From Lacrimispora sphenoides (GTDB lineage Bacteria; Bacillota; Clostridia; Lachnospirales; Lachnospiraceae): DNA of 64,000 bases. Below, piece by piece: positions 17,104-26,907 of the stretch. Every line of letters begins with the position of its first letter. Position 1 is the stretch's first letter. Under the pieces are notes generated by a model. That model was given only the letters and a program-made list of their open reading frames with translations, ran no database searches and had not been told where the DNA came from. Location: positions 2,544,501 to 2,608,500 of the forward strand of contig NZ_FOIP01000001.1 of assembly GCF_900105215.1 (NCBI RefSeq), in the 5' to 3' direction. Made by a program: the position numbers and the translations under genes.

Positions 17104-18312
17104 TCATACATCCAGATACGCAAAATCAATCACATCACACTCATTAAATTTAGCGAACCGTTTCATACAGCCATTAACGGCTGCCTGAAGCTTTTTTGTT
17201 TGCCTGATTCCATCCTCATACCAGATATTTTTGACAACCAGGGTACTCTTCTTTATGTCAGCGACTGCTTCCACACGTCCGATAAAACTGTTGCCATAAA
17301 GCATCGGTAAAACATAAAAGCCATATTTACGTTTGTCAGCCGGAGTATAGATTTCCCAGGTGTATTCAAAGCCAAACAATGCACGGATCAGCTTTCTGTC
17401 CCACATCATACAGTCAAGCGGTGCAATCAGTTCACAGCGGGGTTTATAAGTATCGGTTTGTAATACAGTTTCTATAAGAGATAAATCCTCTGCCTGGCAG
17501 AAAAGTATATCCTTTATACCGTCTACACTGACTTGCAGAATTTTCCCTTCGTCAAGCAATTCTTTGAACATTTCAGTTCTTTGAGGAGTTTTAAGCCCCC
17601 AAATATTTAACCAAGCATCGGAAGGACGATTCCATAGAAGCCCTACTGCGCCTATCCGCCGAAGAATACGCCATTTTTGATGCTCAAATTCATCCGGCAG
17701 AGGGTCAGGAATGTCGAGGAGTTCGGCAGGCAAATACTTATGGGTGAGGTCGTAATACTTTCTTGAGCCTTTCTTATGATGAATGATCAGCTCACCGGTA
17801 GAATATAACTGCTCCAGCACCGCCCGTGACGCATTGGTATCGCCGCTCCAATTACCGCTCCAATGAATGGAAGAGTGCCAGAGTATGCTGCCCTTTATGG
17901 GCAAGCTGTCAGAGCCGACCGCTCCGTTTGCCTGGATGTAATCCTTCGTGTTTGCTTCCAGTTCCCCCAGTTCTTTGAAACGCCGTCCTCCTTCTCGTGC
18001 AGCATTCCGATAACGTTCAAAATACGGCCAGTCTTCTGTGGGAATGATGGAAAGATTTTTATCAGGATAATCCACAAGCATTCGGTCGTTATACAACAGC
18101 TCGTAAAGCGTTTGCTTTGTAAAGCCTTTGACACGGGACTGCAGGGTAAGCTCCGCATTCTTTCCACAGGAATCAACCGGATCAAATTGAATACAGCCTG
18201 TCTGGCGCACAAAATCAAAGGCGCCCTGCTTACCGTTAAATTTGTGATCGCCCAGCAGCCCGTGTTTGAGAAGCATAAAATGCCTTGCCTGTTTGTTAGT
18301 TAAAGTGATCAT
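17104..18312 (-). CDS. Winged-helix DNA glycosylase family protein (YcaQ/AlkX-type)
   Basis: A 402-residue member of the HTH_42 family, which includes E. coli YcaQ (AlkX) and Streptomyces AlkZ, DNA glycosylases that unhook interstrand crosslinks and remove bulky alkyl adducts. The family's catalytic Q-hydrophobic-D/Q motif is visible as QFD at residues 42-44, followed by LTLQSRVKGF, the conserved arginine region. QFD is the variant associated with AlkX rather than AlkZ. Several winged-helix segments follow (for example SRAVLEQLYSTGELIIHHKKGSR, shortened here to its role as a wing). The HEAT-repeat gene is 90 bases upstream on the same strand and may share the transcript. The start at 18312 has GAGGGAAACC upstream. 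Confidence 0.8.
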   Translation of the reverse strand: MITLTNKQARHFMLLKHGLLGDHKFNGKQGAFDFVRQTGCIQFDPVDSCGKNAELTLQSRVKGFTKQTLYELLYNDRMLVDYPDKNLSIIPTEDWPYFERYRNAAREGGRRFKELGELEANTKDYIQANGAVGSDSLPIKGSILWHSSIHWSGNWSGDTNASRAVLEQLYSTGELIIHHKKGSRKYYDLTHKYLPAELLDIPDPLPDEFEHQKWRILRRIGAVGLLWNRPSDAWLNIWGLKTPQRTEMFKELLDEGKILQVSVDGIKDILFCQAEDLSLIETVLQTDTYKPRCELIAPLDCMMWDRKLIRALFGFEYTWEIYTPADKRKYGFYVLPMLYGNSFIGRVEAVADIKKSTLVVKNIWYEDGIRQTKKLQAAVNGCMKRFAKFNECDVIDFAYLDV

Positions 18313-18402
18313 AGGTTTCCCTCCAGTAAATTACCAGTTTCATAATGATACTCTTTTTTGATATAGTAATGTTCAAACTTCCTTTTTTTACGGAGCAGTG
18401 TG

Positions 18403-19062
18403 TTATTGCTGCAGGGCATGAAGTTTTTTCAGCAATTTATTGATACGAGTTTGCTGAGGCGGTGTTAAGCCGGATTTCCGTTCTTCTAAAACTTTAATAA
18501 AATCACTTGCATTTTCACTATTAAAGCAGATTGCCGCTCTTTCAGCATGTTGGGGTACTTCTCTGGGTTTGCATTTTTGAAAATGGTTTATGATTATTGG
18601 GAAGACTGTTTCCGCATAGCTGCCGTTAGCTTTGCACAATTTTGCAAATACGCTTATGCTGTTGTCAACTGTGATAACGCTTCCTTCTTCATAATACGAT
18701 TTTATCTCTGACAATTTTTCAAAAATAGGTTGAGAAGCATATACCGTTATCTTAGCTAATGCCATCATACTTCCCCATACCAATCTATTGTTTTTTGAGC
18801 ACAGACAGGAAATAAATTCATTTGCGTAATCAGAAATCAATTTTGGGTTTCTTTCACCTATTTCATACAATACCTTAATACAGTCATTTGCAACTGCTCT
18901 ATCTGTACCTTTCAATCCGTCAACTATTTCCCTAATTCCGGCAGAATCATTGTGTTGACACAGATATTCAGCCAATTCAATATTTGGTATTTCATCATTG
19001 CTTCCCAGCTTGCAGGCCAATTTTTCTATCATATAAAGACCTTCGAAAACAATATTATCCAT
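18403..19062 (-). CDS. HEAT-repeat-like protein
   Basis: A 219-residue all-alpha protein with consecutive helical pairs of HEAT/armadillo type (for example ANDCIKVLYEIGERNPKLI and VWGSMMALAKI). There is no signal peptide or membrane segment. The size resembles AlkD-type HEAT glycosylases, but the AlkD catalytic Trp-Asp signature is absent, so no enzymatic role is assigned. The start at 19062 lacks a strong ribosome binding site; an in-frame ATG at 19032 has GAAGG 7 bases upstream and may be the true start. It lies upstream of the YcaQ-type gene on the same strand. The function is unknown. Confidence 0.7.
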   Translation of the reverse strand: MDNIVFEGLYMIEKLACKLGSNDEIPNIELAEYLCQHNDSAGIREIVDGLKGTDRAVANDCIKVLYEIGERNPKLISDYANEFISCLCSKNNRLVWGSMMALAKITVYASQPIFEKLSEIKSYYEEGSVITVDNSISVFAKLCKANGSYAETVFPIIINHFQKCKPREVPQHAERAAICFNSENASDFIKVLEERKSGLTPPQQTRINKLLKKLHALQQ

Positions 19063-19122
19063 ATCTTGATATTATTCATACCTCATAAAATGATTATACC
19101 ATAATTGTGAAGGTAATGAGAA

Positions 19123-19178
19123 GCCTCGTCTTTTAGTCTTTTTTATATATTTGACATCGTGGTGGATTTAGACGAGGC
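19123..19178. repeat. Short inverted repeat at the edge of the truncated lyase gene
   Basis: GCCTCGTCT (19123-19131) and AGACGAGGC (19170-19178) are perfect nine-base arms 38 bases apart. They lie between the HEAT gene and the point where lyase homology begins (about 19233). This could be a decayed mobile element end or a terminator-like relic. Confidence 0.35.
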
Positions 19179-19232
19179 GGTCGCAGAAAATCGGAACGGT
19201 CATCCTTAAAATAAAAAAATGTCGAATATACC

Positions 19233-20321
19233 TTGTCAGACGGCCCCAACGGAAGGACCATTATTGAAAATTGTGTGGCATACAATAATGGGAACAATGG
19301 ATTCAAGCTTGGAGGAGAAGGCCGGGAGGTCAGTAACATCTTAAGAAACAGTGTGGCATACCACAATAATCTGGATGGAATTACAGATAATTTTAATCCG
19401 GGAGAACTGACAATCGAAAATAATACCTCCTTTGATAACCGGCGTTTTAACATCATTATGCGCCCCAGTCCTTATAAGACAGATTCAGACGGAAATCTGA
19501 TAGCCGACGGCACTGTGGTAAATAATGTATCATATCGTACTGCATCCTACAGTGCCTCCCTTGATAAAGTATACGATGATAAAATTGCGGCCAAAGAAAT
19601 AAGCAATAATTATTTTTATAAAAACGGAATGAATGCCATAACATCCGATAACTTCTTTTCCCTGAATCCGGGGGAGTGCTTTAGCAGAGTTAATGGAAGA
19701 ATCGTATTCGGCGATTTCCTGCGTCTGGCAAAGGACAGTGTCATAAGGAGTGCAGGTGCAGGTGCGGATCTGCCGGGAATCAACGATCCTGAACCGGAAC
19801 CTAAGCCGGAACCAGAGCCAAAACCGGAGCCAAAACCGGAGCCTGAGCCAAAACCAGAGCCAGAGCCTGAGCCAAAACCAGAGCCGGGAAAGAATACCGG
19901 CGGCGGTTCTAATTCAGACAGAGATTATGGCATAAAAAACCAGTCCGACGAAACAAAGGGAAGCTGGAAAAAGGATGGAGTAGGCTGGCGCTACCAAAGG
20001 CAGGATGGATCGTATCTGAAGGAAGAGTGGGTAAAGGTAAACGGAACATGGTACTATTTTGGACTGGCCTGCTACATGGTCACCGGCTGGAATGAAGTCG
20101 GCGGAATCTGGTATTTTATGGACCAGAACGGTGCAATGAAAACAGACTGGGTGATGTGGAACGGAACATGGTATTATATGAACCTTGACGGATCTATGGC
20201 GGTGGGCTGGATCAAAGTCCATGACAAATGGTATTATCTGAATCAGTCAGGAGAATGCCTGATGAATACGATTACGCTAGACGGATACCGGGTTGATGAG
20301 AATGGAGCCTGGGTAAAATAA
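19233..20321 (+). pseudogene. 5'-truncated pectate-lyase-like protein with cell-wall-binding repeats
   Basis: The first 175 residues are parallel beta-helix coils of the family 9 pectate lyase/PelX type (IIENCVAYNNGNNGFKLGG, NSVAYHNNLDG, NNTSFDNRR). This is the C-terminal part of the catalytic domain. A Pro-Glu/Lys linker (about residues 186-218) and five to six aromatic glycan-binding repeats (about 243-362; W-x-x-x-x-G-x-W-Y-Y pattern) follow, as in choline/cell-wall-binding proteins. There is no signal peptide or N-terminal half. The frame opens with a TTG that has no ribosome binding site, with a stop shortly upstream. Secreted lyases of this type need an export signal, so this is a decapitated pseudogene rather than a working enzyme. 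It originally anchored a pectin-degrading enzyme to the cell surface. Confidence 0.8.
19788..19887 (+). repeat. Tandem Pro-Glu/Pro-Lys coding repeat
   Basis: About 100 bases of CCG/CCA/CCT-GAG/GAA/AAA codon pairs encode an alternating PEP/KP linker between the beta-helix and wall-binding domains. Such repeats vary in length by slippage. Confidence 0.8.
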
Positions 20322-20399
20322 GATCATGTCCGGACAGATAAAAAATAAAAAAACCACTCTTGACAAATAAAACAAAACAACATATACTAGTCAATAACT

Positions 20400-20690
20400 T
20401 CATAAACAAGTAAAAGCGTTGATAAGAACAAGTAGCAGTACGATGGACCACACAGAAAGCAGCCGGCAGATGAGAGGCGCGTGGAATACGGATTGCGAAT
20501 ACATCTTTGAGCTTCGCACCAAACGGCTAAGATGCCAAGTAGGCTGCGACGGATTCCCGCACCCGTTATTGTGCTAGAGTATCGCATCAGGTACTCAAAG
20601 AGGTAAACAGCGTGAGCTGTTTATAAACTTAAGGTGGTACACGAGACTTCAGCCTCGTCCTTTTGATAGGACGGGGCTTATTTTTATGAA
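20400..20690 (+). promoter_or_regulatory. T-box leader of tyrS
   Basis: The conserved T-box core AAGGTGGTACACGAG (20631-20645) precedes a terminator hairpin GCCTCGTCC (20652-20660) / GGACGGGGC (20669-20677) and T run. Uncharged tRNA-Tyr would stabilise the competing antiterminator. UAC tyrosine codons occur twice in a GAATAC context (20487-20489 and 20500-20502); one of these should be the specifier. The exact 5' end is not determined. Confidence 0.9.
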
Positions 20691-20701
20691 AAAGGAGAAT
20701 A

Positions 20702-21928
20702 ATGATGAAAATTTATGACGAATTGAAAGCCCGCGGCCTGATCGCCCAGGTGACGAATGAAGAAGAAATCAGCAAAATGGTAAATGAAGGAAAAGCCGTA
20801 TTCTACATCGGATTTGATCCCACGGCCGACAGCCTTCACGTAGGTCATTTTATGGCCCTGTGCTTAATGAAGCGCCTTCAGGAGGCAGGCAATAAACCCA
20901 TCGCCCTGATCGGAGGTGGAACCGGTATGGTTGGAGATCCTTCCGGAAGAAGCGACCTTCGGCAGGTGATGACAGTGGAAACGATCCAGCATAACTGTGA
21001 CTGCTTTAAAAAGCAGATGAGCCGTTTTATCGACTTTTCCGAAGGAAAGGCTCTTATGGTTAATAATGCAGACTGGCTTCTTAACTTAAATTACATTGAT
21101 TTCCTCAGAGAGGTTGGCCCTCATTTTTCCGTCAACCGTATGCTGACCGCGGAATGCTATAAGCAGCGTATGGAAAAAGGCTTAAGCTTCCTGGAATTCA
21201 ACTACATGATCATGCAGAGCTTTGACTTCTATGAGCTGTTCAACCGTTACGGCTGCAACATGCAGTTTGGAGGAGATGACCAGTGGAGCAATATGCTTGG
21301 CGGCACAGAGCTGATCCGCCGGAAGCTGGGAAAAGATGCTCATGCAATGACCATCACCCTGCTACTAAATTCCGAGGGAAATAAGATGGGTAAAACCCAG
21401 TCCGGTGCTGTATGGCTTGATCCGGAAAAGACGACTCCTTTTGACTTTTTCCAGTACTGGAGAAACATTGCCGATGCAGATGTGTTAAAATGCCTGCGTA
21501 TGCTTACCTTCCTTCCCATTGAGCAGATTAACGAGATGGACAGCTGGGAAGGCAGCCAGTTAAATGAAGCAAAAGAAATCCTTGCCTATGAGCTGACGAA
21601 TCTGGTTCATGGGGAAGAGGAAGCGGAAAGAGCAAGAGAGAGTGCCAGAGCGCTGTTTACCGGCGGCAATGCGGCAGATATGCCGACCTGTGAGCTGGAA
21701 GAGGCAGATTTTACGGACGGAAGCATTGACATCCTGGCCATTCTTCAGAAATCCGGTCTGGCTCCTACCCGTTCCGAAGCAAGGCGCAATGTGGAACAGG
21801 GAGGAGTAACCGTAGAAGGCGAAACTGTTTCCGATGTGAAAGCCGTTTTTGCAAAAGAACAGTTTTCCGGAGATGGGATGATCGTAAAACGCGGTAAGAA
21901 AAAGTTTGTAAGAATAGTTGTAAAGTAA
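20702..21928 (+). CDS. tyrS: Tyrosyl-tRNA synthetase
   Basis: Charges tRNA-Tyr with tyrosine in the cytosol. The 408-residue class I enzyme has the HIGH-type motif HVGHF within [12 protein letters not shown] (about residues 35-47), the KMSKS-type motif KMGKT (about 228), the tyrosine-recognition segment GGDDQWSN, and a C-terminal S4 RNA-binding domain (about 340-408). AAGGAG precedes two consecutive ATG codons; the second (20705) has the better spacing, so the first Met is uncertain. The upstream T-box makes expression depend on uncharged tRNA-Tyr. Confidence 0.97.
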   Translation: MMKIYDELKARGLIAQVTNEEEISKMVNEGKAVFYIGFDPTADSLHVGHFMALCLMKRLQEAGNKPIALIGGGTGMVGDPSGRSDLRQVMTVETIQHNCDCFKKQMSRFIDFSEGKALMVNNADWLLNLNYIDFLREVGPHFSVNRMLTAECYKQRMEKGLSFLEFNYMIMQSFDFYELFNRYGCNMQFGGDDQWSNMLGGTELIRRKLGKDAHAMTITLLLNSEGNKMGKTQSGAVWLDPEKTTPFDFFQYWRNIADADVLKCLRMLTFLPIEQINEMDSWEGSQLNEAKEILAYELTNLVHGEEEAERARESARALFTGGNAADMPTCELEEADFTDGSIDILAILQKSGLAPTRSEARRNVEQGGVTVEGETVSDVKAVFAKEQFSGDGMIVKRGKKKFVRIVVK

Positions 21929-21994
21929 TAAAAAAGTGGCTGTTGAAATATCAATGTCATTCAGTTAAGACTTCAATACCTTTTCTAGATGGAA

Positions 21995-22028
21995 CAGGGC
22001 ATGCACAAATGCATGCCCTGCTTTTTTG
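21995..22028 (+). terminator. Terminator of tyrS
   Basis: Eleven-base perfect arms CAGGGCATGCA (21995-22005) and TGCATGCCCTG (22010-22020) with a CAAA loop are followed by CTTTTTT. Confidence 0.9.
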
Positions 22029-22153
22029 TGCTGAAAAATTGCAAGAATTGCAAAAGTTTTGCGACAACTTGACAAACATTGCGTAGTCACCCGCCAATGA
22101 ATTAACGTATAATGAGGAAAAATGATTGAACTATAAAAGGGAGGGATAGGTAG

Positions 22154-25100
22154 ATGGTGCTTGCAGCAGAACGAAATGGACGGATAAATATATGGATTGA
22201 GGAATTGAAAAACCACTTGTTTCATAAGCTTGATGATGTGACATTTACCGGCTTTACGACGAAACAGCATTTTACTTATGAGGAAGCAATAAAGCAGGAG
22301 TTTTATCCTATGCCACAGGGCACTTCCTGGGGAGCCAAATGGGAATACGGCTGGTTTCGGACAGAGATTGTATTGCCCAGAGAGGCGGAGGGAAAACGGA
22401 TTTTTCTTCATCCTGAAGTAGGTGGGGAGATGTTGATCTGGGTGAATGGAAAAACAGCAGGTTCAAAAGATTTAAAACATGATGGAATTACACTGACCCG
22501 CTGTGGGAATGCAGGTGAGCGTTTTTTTGTGGTAGTAGAAAGCTATGCAGGGCATGGGCCAAGACTGGAAAAAGGCGGACCATGCCCTCCTTGGCGTATA
22601 GCAGTTCCTGAACCTCCGCCGTATCAGGTAATGATAGGCGTTTCGGATTTCGGTATCTGGAATGAAGATGCATTTCAGCTTCTTATGGATGTACATACCC
22701 TTTACAAGCTTTCCAAAGGACTTGATCCCAAGTCTTTAAGAGCGATGAAAGTAAACCAGGGACTTTTGGAATTTACCTTTCTGGCAGATTTTGAGCTGGA
22801 ACGGGAAGCACGGGATGAATCCTTTCGTAATGCAAGAAAGGAACTGGCGCCGCTGCTTTCCTGTGTCAATGGGTCAACTGCACCGGAGTTTACCATATTT
22901 GGACAATCCCATCTGGATCTTGCCTGGCTCTGGCCCTGGGAGGAAACGAAGCGAAAATGTGCCAGAACCCTGTCTACACAAATTGCTTTGTCTGATGAAT
23001 ATGAAGATTACAAATTTCTTTTATGTGAACCCCCCATTATGGAAAATGTAAAAGAAAATTATCCGGAGCTGTACGGACGTCTTCTCCAGAAGGTTGAGGA
23101 TGGATCCTTTATACCGGAAGGCGGGATGTATGTGGAGTCGGATACCAATCTGGTATCTGGAGAGAGCCTGATCCGTCAGTGCCTATACGGAAGAAAGTGG
23201 TTTTTGGAAGAGCTGGGAAAAGAAAGTGTCATGGTTTGGCTTCCGGACTGCTTTGGTTTTAACGGACAGCTGCCTCAGATCATGAAAGGATGTGGAATCC
23301 GCTACTTTACTACTCAGAAGATAGCCAGGGCATTAAAAGGCTGTGATGTATTTCCTTATAATAATTTCTGGTGGGAAGGAATTGACGGTTCCAGAATTCT
23401 GACTCATTTTTATAAAGAGAATAATTCCAGGCTGGATCCTCTTGATTTAATCACGAGATGGAGGGAGGATCGTATTCAGCAGGAGAATATTGATTCTTTT
23501 CTCTATCCTTTCGGATTCGGTGACGGCGGGGGTGGTGCCACCAGAGAAATGATAGAAGCAGCAGGGCGTGTAAAGGATTTAGAAGGAGCACCCCGCACCC
23601 ACATGGAAAGCCCTGTTAAATTTTTTCAAAGGCTGGAGGAGGAAGGCTCGGTAACGGAGGTTTACAGAGGGGAACTCTACCTGCCCTGGCATAGGGGAAC
23701 CTACACATCCCAGGCGTGGATCAAGAAAGAAAACCGGCTGACAGAACGAAGGCTACGAGAAGCAGAACTTTTAAATTCCATCGCATGCTTTGCAGAAAAC
23801 GGAGAAAACCGGAGGGAAGAGCTGGAATCTTTATGGAAAGTACTGCTCTTTCATCAGTTCCATGACATCATTCCCGGAACCTCCATAACCAGGGTATATG
23901 AGGATGCCAGGGAAGCGCTAAAATCTATCGGAGAAAAAGCCCTTGATTTTTATGGAGAAGCAAGAAAGCAGATTACAGGATCAGAGGATGACGGTGTCTT
24001 ACTATTCAATTCTTTATCCTGGGAGCGGGAGGAATTGGCGGAGATTCCGGCAAAAGATGGAGAGCGTCTGGTTCTGAGCGGAAGATTCCCTGTGACCCAG
24101 AAAATCGGAGATAGGATGCTGATCCCTGTGAAGGTTCCTTCCTGTGGCTATACCGATCTTGGCGGACAGAACCAAAACCAAATTGCCTGTGGCTATACCG
24201 GAATTTCAGAAGAAGAGGTATGCCGGATCTATGAAAAAGATGGTTCGTTTGTTCTGGAAAACGGTCTGGTCAAGGCTATTGTCGACGGTCTTGGTCAGGT
24301 GAGGAGTGTTTTCGATCAGGAAACAAAAACCGACTATGTCGATGGGATTGCAAACCAGTTTTTCCTGTATCAGGATATTAATGTGGATTATGATGCTTGG
24401 GAAATAAGTTCCTTCTATAAGAATGTTCCGGTAGAGTTGGGGAATACGGCAGAGCTTACCATTGTGGAGAGAGGACCGCTTAAGGTGGTGCTTCTGGTAA
24501 AGCGTATGATTCACCAATCCTCTCTGACGCAGAGAATTACATTATCCTATAACAGCAGGCGGATTGATTTTGTTACGGTCATTGACTGGCAGGAAACTCA
24601 TAAGCTGCTGAAGGCAGCTTTCCCGGTTAATATCCGAACGGAAGAAGCCCTGGAAGAAATCCAGTTTGGGTATGTTAAACGCCCAACCCATCAAAACCGT
24701 CGTTATGATGCAGACCGTTATGAGGTGTGCAATCACCGGTATACTGCTATGACGGAACCGGGAAGGACCGCAGCAGTACTCAATGATTCCAAATATGGAG
24801 TCAGCACCAATGGCAATTCCATAGAACTGACTCTGTTAAAATCTCCGGTATGGCCGGATGTGCATGCAGATAAGGGAATACAGGAATTTACTTATTCTTT
24901 CTATATAGAAAGCAGGAATTTTACAGAAAGCGGAGTTGTACGGGAAGGGATGCAGTTAAATTGCCCCCTGGCATTTTGGGGGAAGGGTACCGGAGAAAAA
25001 GAATTTTTCCGGATCTCAGCAGGAAATGTGATTTTGGAGACGGTGAAGATGGCAGAAGACGGCCAAAATCATATGGTTATAAGATGTTATGAAGCCTTCG

Positions 25101-25279
25101 GAAAACATACCTCCTGTTTGGTGACAGCTGGCTTTAAAGTCAGCAAAGCGTGGGGAACTACCATGGAGGAGAATCTGGAAGGCGGAAAAGCGGTTCCGGT
25201 TCATCTGTTTGAAAATAGCAGTGAGATGCTCTTACATTTTGCTCCTTTTGAGATTAAAACCCTTCGGCTGATTCCATAA
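22154..25279 (+). CDS. Alpha-mannosidase, glycoside hydrolase family 38
   Basis: A 1041-residue retaining alpha-mannosidase without a signal peptide, so it works in the cytosol on imported mannosides or N-glycan fragments. Family 38 hallmarks are the metal site GQSHLDLAWLWPWEET (about residues 253-268), the nucleophile Asp365 in WLPDCFGFNGQ, and the HQFHDIIPGTSI metal-binding segment. The N-terminal 230 residues are the beta-rich domain common to bacterial members, and the C-terminal 400 residues are the beta-sandwich region. GGAGGGAT precedes the start. It heads a cluster with HAD, ABC permease and binding-protein genes, so the imported ligand is probably a mannose-containing oligosaccharide (inference). 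Confidence 0.93.
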   Translation: MVLAAERNGRINIWIEELKNHLFHKLDDVTFTGFTTKQHFTYEEAIKQEFYPMPQGTSWGAKWEYGWFRTEIVLPREAEGKRIFLHPEVGGEMLIWVNGKTAGSKDLKHDGITLTRCGNAGERFFVVVESYAGHGPRLEKGGPCPPWRIAVPEPPPYQVMIGVSDFGIWNEDAFQLLMDVHTLYKLSKGLDPKSLRAMKVNQGLLEFTFLADFELEREARDESFRNARKELAPLLSCVNGSTAPEFTIFGQSHLDLAWLWPWEETKRKCARTLSTQIALSDEYEDYKFLLCEPPIMENVKENYPELYGRLLQKVEDGSFIPEGGMYVESDTNLVSGESLIRQCLYGRKWFLEELGKESVMVWLPDCFGFNGQLPQIMKGCGIRYFTTQKIARALKGCDVFPYNNFWWEGIDGSRILTHFYKENNSRLDPLDLITRWREDRIQQENIDSFLYPFGFGDGGGGATREMIEAAGRVKDLEGAPRTHMESPVKFFQRLEEEGSVTEVYRGELYLPWHRGTYTSQAWIKKENRLTERRLREAELLNSIACFAENGENRREELESLWKVLLFHQFHDIIPGTSITRVYEDAREALKSIGEKALDFYGEARKQITGSEDDGVLLFNSLSWEREELAEIPAKDGERLVLSGRFPVTQKIGDRMLIPVKVPSCGYTDLGGQNQNQIACGYTGISEEEVCRIYEKDGSFVLENGLVKAIVDGLGQVRSVFDQETKTDYVDGIANQFFLYQDINVDYDAWEISSFYKNVPVELGNTAELTIVERGPLKVVLLVKRMIHQSSLTQRITLSYNSRRIDFVTVIDWQETHKLLKAAFPVNIRTEEALEEIQFGYVKRPTHQNRRYDADRYEVCNHRYTAMTEPGRTAAVLNDSKYGVSTNGNSIELTLLKSPVWPDVHADKGIQEFTYSFYIESRNFTESGVVREGMQLNCPLAFWGKGTGEKEFFRISAGNVILETVKMAEDGQNHMVIRCYEAFGKHTSCLVTAGFKVSKAWGTTMEENLEGGKAVPVHLFENSSEMLLHFAPFEIKTLRLIP

Positions 25280-25410
25280 ACGCAAAAAATGCGAATAAGG
25301 CAGTTTCGATAAAAACAAATTACGCATAGCAACAATGTGACCAAAATATTATAATAATTTCATCAACTTCAATAAGAAAATACCAAAACATGATACGGAG
25401 TTAACAAAAA

Positions 25411-25953
25411 ATGCCCAAAAAACTAATCATTTTTACAGACAGTGGAGATACAATTATTGACGAAAGCACCGAAATTCACAATGAAGATGGTATTGTAGTT
25501 CATGCAGAACTAATACCCGGTGCAGGGGAGACTCTAAAAGCCCTTTACGAAGCAGGTTATGTCATTGCAATGGTGGCAGATGGAGAAGAACAGTCCTTTA
25601 CCAATGTTTATGAAAAAAACGGCCTTGGTTATTGTTTCCATACCAGGACAATTTCCGAGATAGTCGGGATCCAGAAGCCATCTGGGCGGATGTTTCAGGA
25701 TGCCATGGAGAAGAATCACCTGACAGAAGAGGACAAAAAGAGGGTGGTTATGATCGGAAACAATGTAAAAAAGGATGTTGCAGGAGCCAACCGCTTTGGA
25801 ATTACTTCTATTCTCATTGACTGGTCTCCCCGCTATGATATGATTCCGGCTGATGAATGGGAAACGCCGGACTATACCGTCCATGAACCAAAAGAACTTC
25901 TGGCTCTGATAGAAAGACTGGAGGCAGAAATTAATAAAGACGGGAACGAATAG
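25411..25953 (+). CDS. HAD superfamily hydrolase
   Basis: A 180-residue cytosolic phosphatase-like protein. The four HAD motifs are visible: motif I FTDSGDT with the nucleophile Asp, motif II at VADG, motif III Lys in QKPSGRMF, and motif IV MIGNNVKKDVAGAN. The order and spacing fit a beta-phosphoglucomutase/phosphatase-type member with a small cap. Motif I departs from the usual DxDxT by having Gly before the second Asp. It lies between the GH38 enzyme and the ABC permeases, so it may dephosphorylate a sugar phosphate in that pathway. The substrate is unknown. Confidence 0.85.
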   Translation: MPKKLIIFTDSGDTIIDESTEIHNEDGIVVHAELIPGAGETLKALYEAGYVIAMVADGEEQSFTNVYEKNGLGYCFHTRTISEIVGIQKPSGRMFQDAMEKNHLTEEDKKRVVMIGNNVKKDVAGANRFGITSILIDWSPRYDMIPADEWETPDYTVHEPKELLALIERLEAEINKDGNE

Positions 25954-25971
25954 AAAGAGGGTGTGGATATT

Positions 25972-26907
25972 ATGAAAGAAAAAGCAGCAAAGGGAAAAGA
26001 GCGCAAGATCCCGTTTAAAGTATATCTGCGCAACACCTGGCAGCTTTACTTAATGCTTCTGATCCCGGTAATTTATATGCTTCTGTTCCGTTATAAGCCA
26101 ATGATCGGAGGCATCATTGCATTTAAGAAATTCAATGTATTTGCCGGCATCTGGAACAGTCCGTGGGTTGGACTTGCGAACTTTAGGGAGGCCTTCGGTT
26201 CAAAGGATTTCTGGAATGCATTGAAAAATACCCTGATATTAAACGCAGGTGATTTAATAATTGGATTTCCGATTCCGGTATTTATTGCTGTATTCCTGTT
26301 TGAAATCAGAAACACGCATATCAGGAAAGCTACGCAGACAATTTTGTATCTTCCCAACTTTCTTTCCTGGGTTATTATTTCAGGTATTATTACACAGCTC
26401 TTTTCCGTAAGTGGTCTTGTCAATGATCTGATCCGTAGAACAGGATTTGCAGAAGTGAACTTCTTAAGTTCTCCGTTTGTCTGGCGATTTGTGTATTGGT
26501 TTTCAGGTGTCTGGCAGTCAGCGGGTTATTCCTTGATCATTTATCTGGCAGCACTGACAGCGACGGATCCGTCTTTGGGTGAAGCAGCGTATATAGACGG
26601 CGCAACAAGGCTTCAGAGAATTGCCCATGTTACGATACCTCAGATCAGGCCAACGATTTCTATCATGCTCATCATGCAGCTTGGAAAAATTGTATCAATT
26701 GATTTCGACCGTCCATATATGATGGGAAATACTTTAGTAAAGAGTGCTTCAGATGTTATTAGTACCTATGTTTATAACGTTGGCCTTCAGTCAGGACGTT
26801 TTGATTTTGCCACTGCAGTTGGATTGTTCCAGTCAGTGGTGGGAATTATCCTGATTCTATCGGTGAATAAAGTTTCCAAAAAAATGGGAGAGGAGGGAAT
26901 TATGTAA
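25972..26907 (+). CDS. Carbohydrate ABC transporter permease, LplB type
   Basis: A 311-residue inner-membrane permease with about six hydrophobic helices. The EAA loop that contacts the ATPase is LGEAAYIDGATRLQRI (about residue 200). It belongs to the LplB/YtcP group of polysaccharide-type ABC systems. ATG 25972 is preferred, with AGAGGG at 25956-25961; a GTG at 25963 abuts that site. Its stop overlaps the start of the second permease (TAATG). No ATPase gene is nearby; these systems commonly share an MsmX-like ATPase encoded elsewhere. Confidence 0.92.
   Translation: MKEKAAKGKERKIPFKVYLRNTWQLYLMLLIPVIYMLLFRYKPMIGGIIAFKKFNVFAGIWNSPWVGLANFREAFGSKDFWNALKNTLILNAGDLIIGFPIPVFIAVFLFEIRNTHIRKATQTILYLPNFLSWVIISGIITQLFSVSGLVNDLIRRTGFAEVNFLSSPFVWRFVYWFSGVWQSAGYSLIIYLAALTATDPSLGEAAYIDGATRLQRIAHVTIPQIRPTISIMLIMQLGKIVSIDFDRPYMMGNTLVKSASDVISTYVYNVGLQSGRFDFATAVGLFQSVVGIILILSVNKVSKKMGEEGIM

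Noticed and set aside
18403-19062. HEAT-repeat protein as an AlkD-type DNA glycosylase
   Set aside because: The size and fold fit, but the catalytic Trp-Asp signature of AlkD is not visible, so only a structural call is made.
19788-19887. Regular tandem repeat considered as a CRISPR or minisatellite array
   Set aside because: It is in-frame Pro-Glu/Pro-Lys linker coding sequence with no spacers.
25411-25953. HAD protein as beta-phosphoglucomutase
   Set aside because: It is shorter than that enzyme and motif I is DSGDT rather than DLDGV; only a general HAD hydrolase call is justified.
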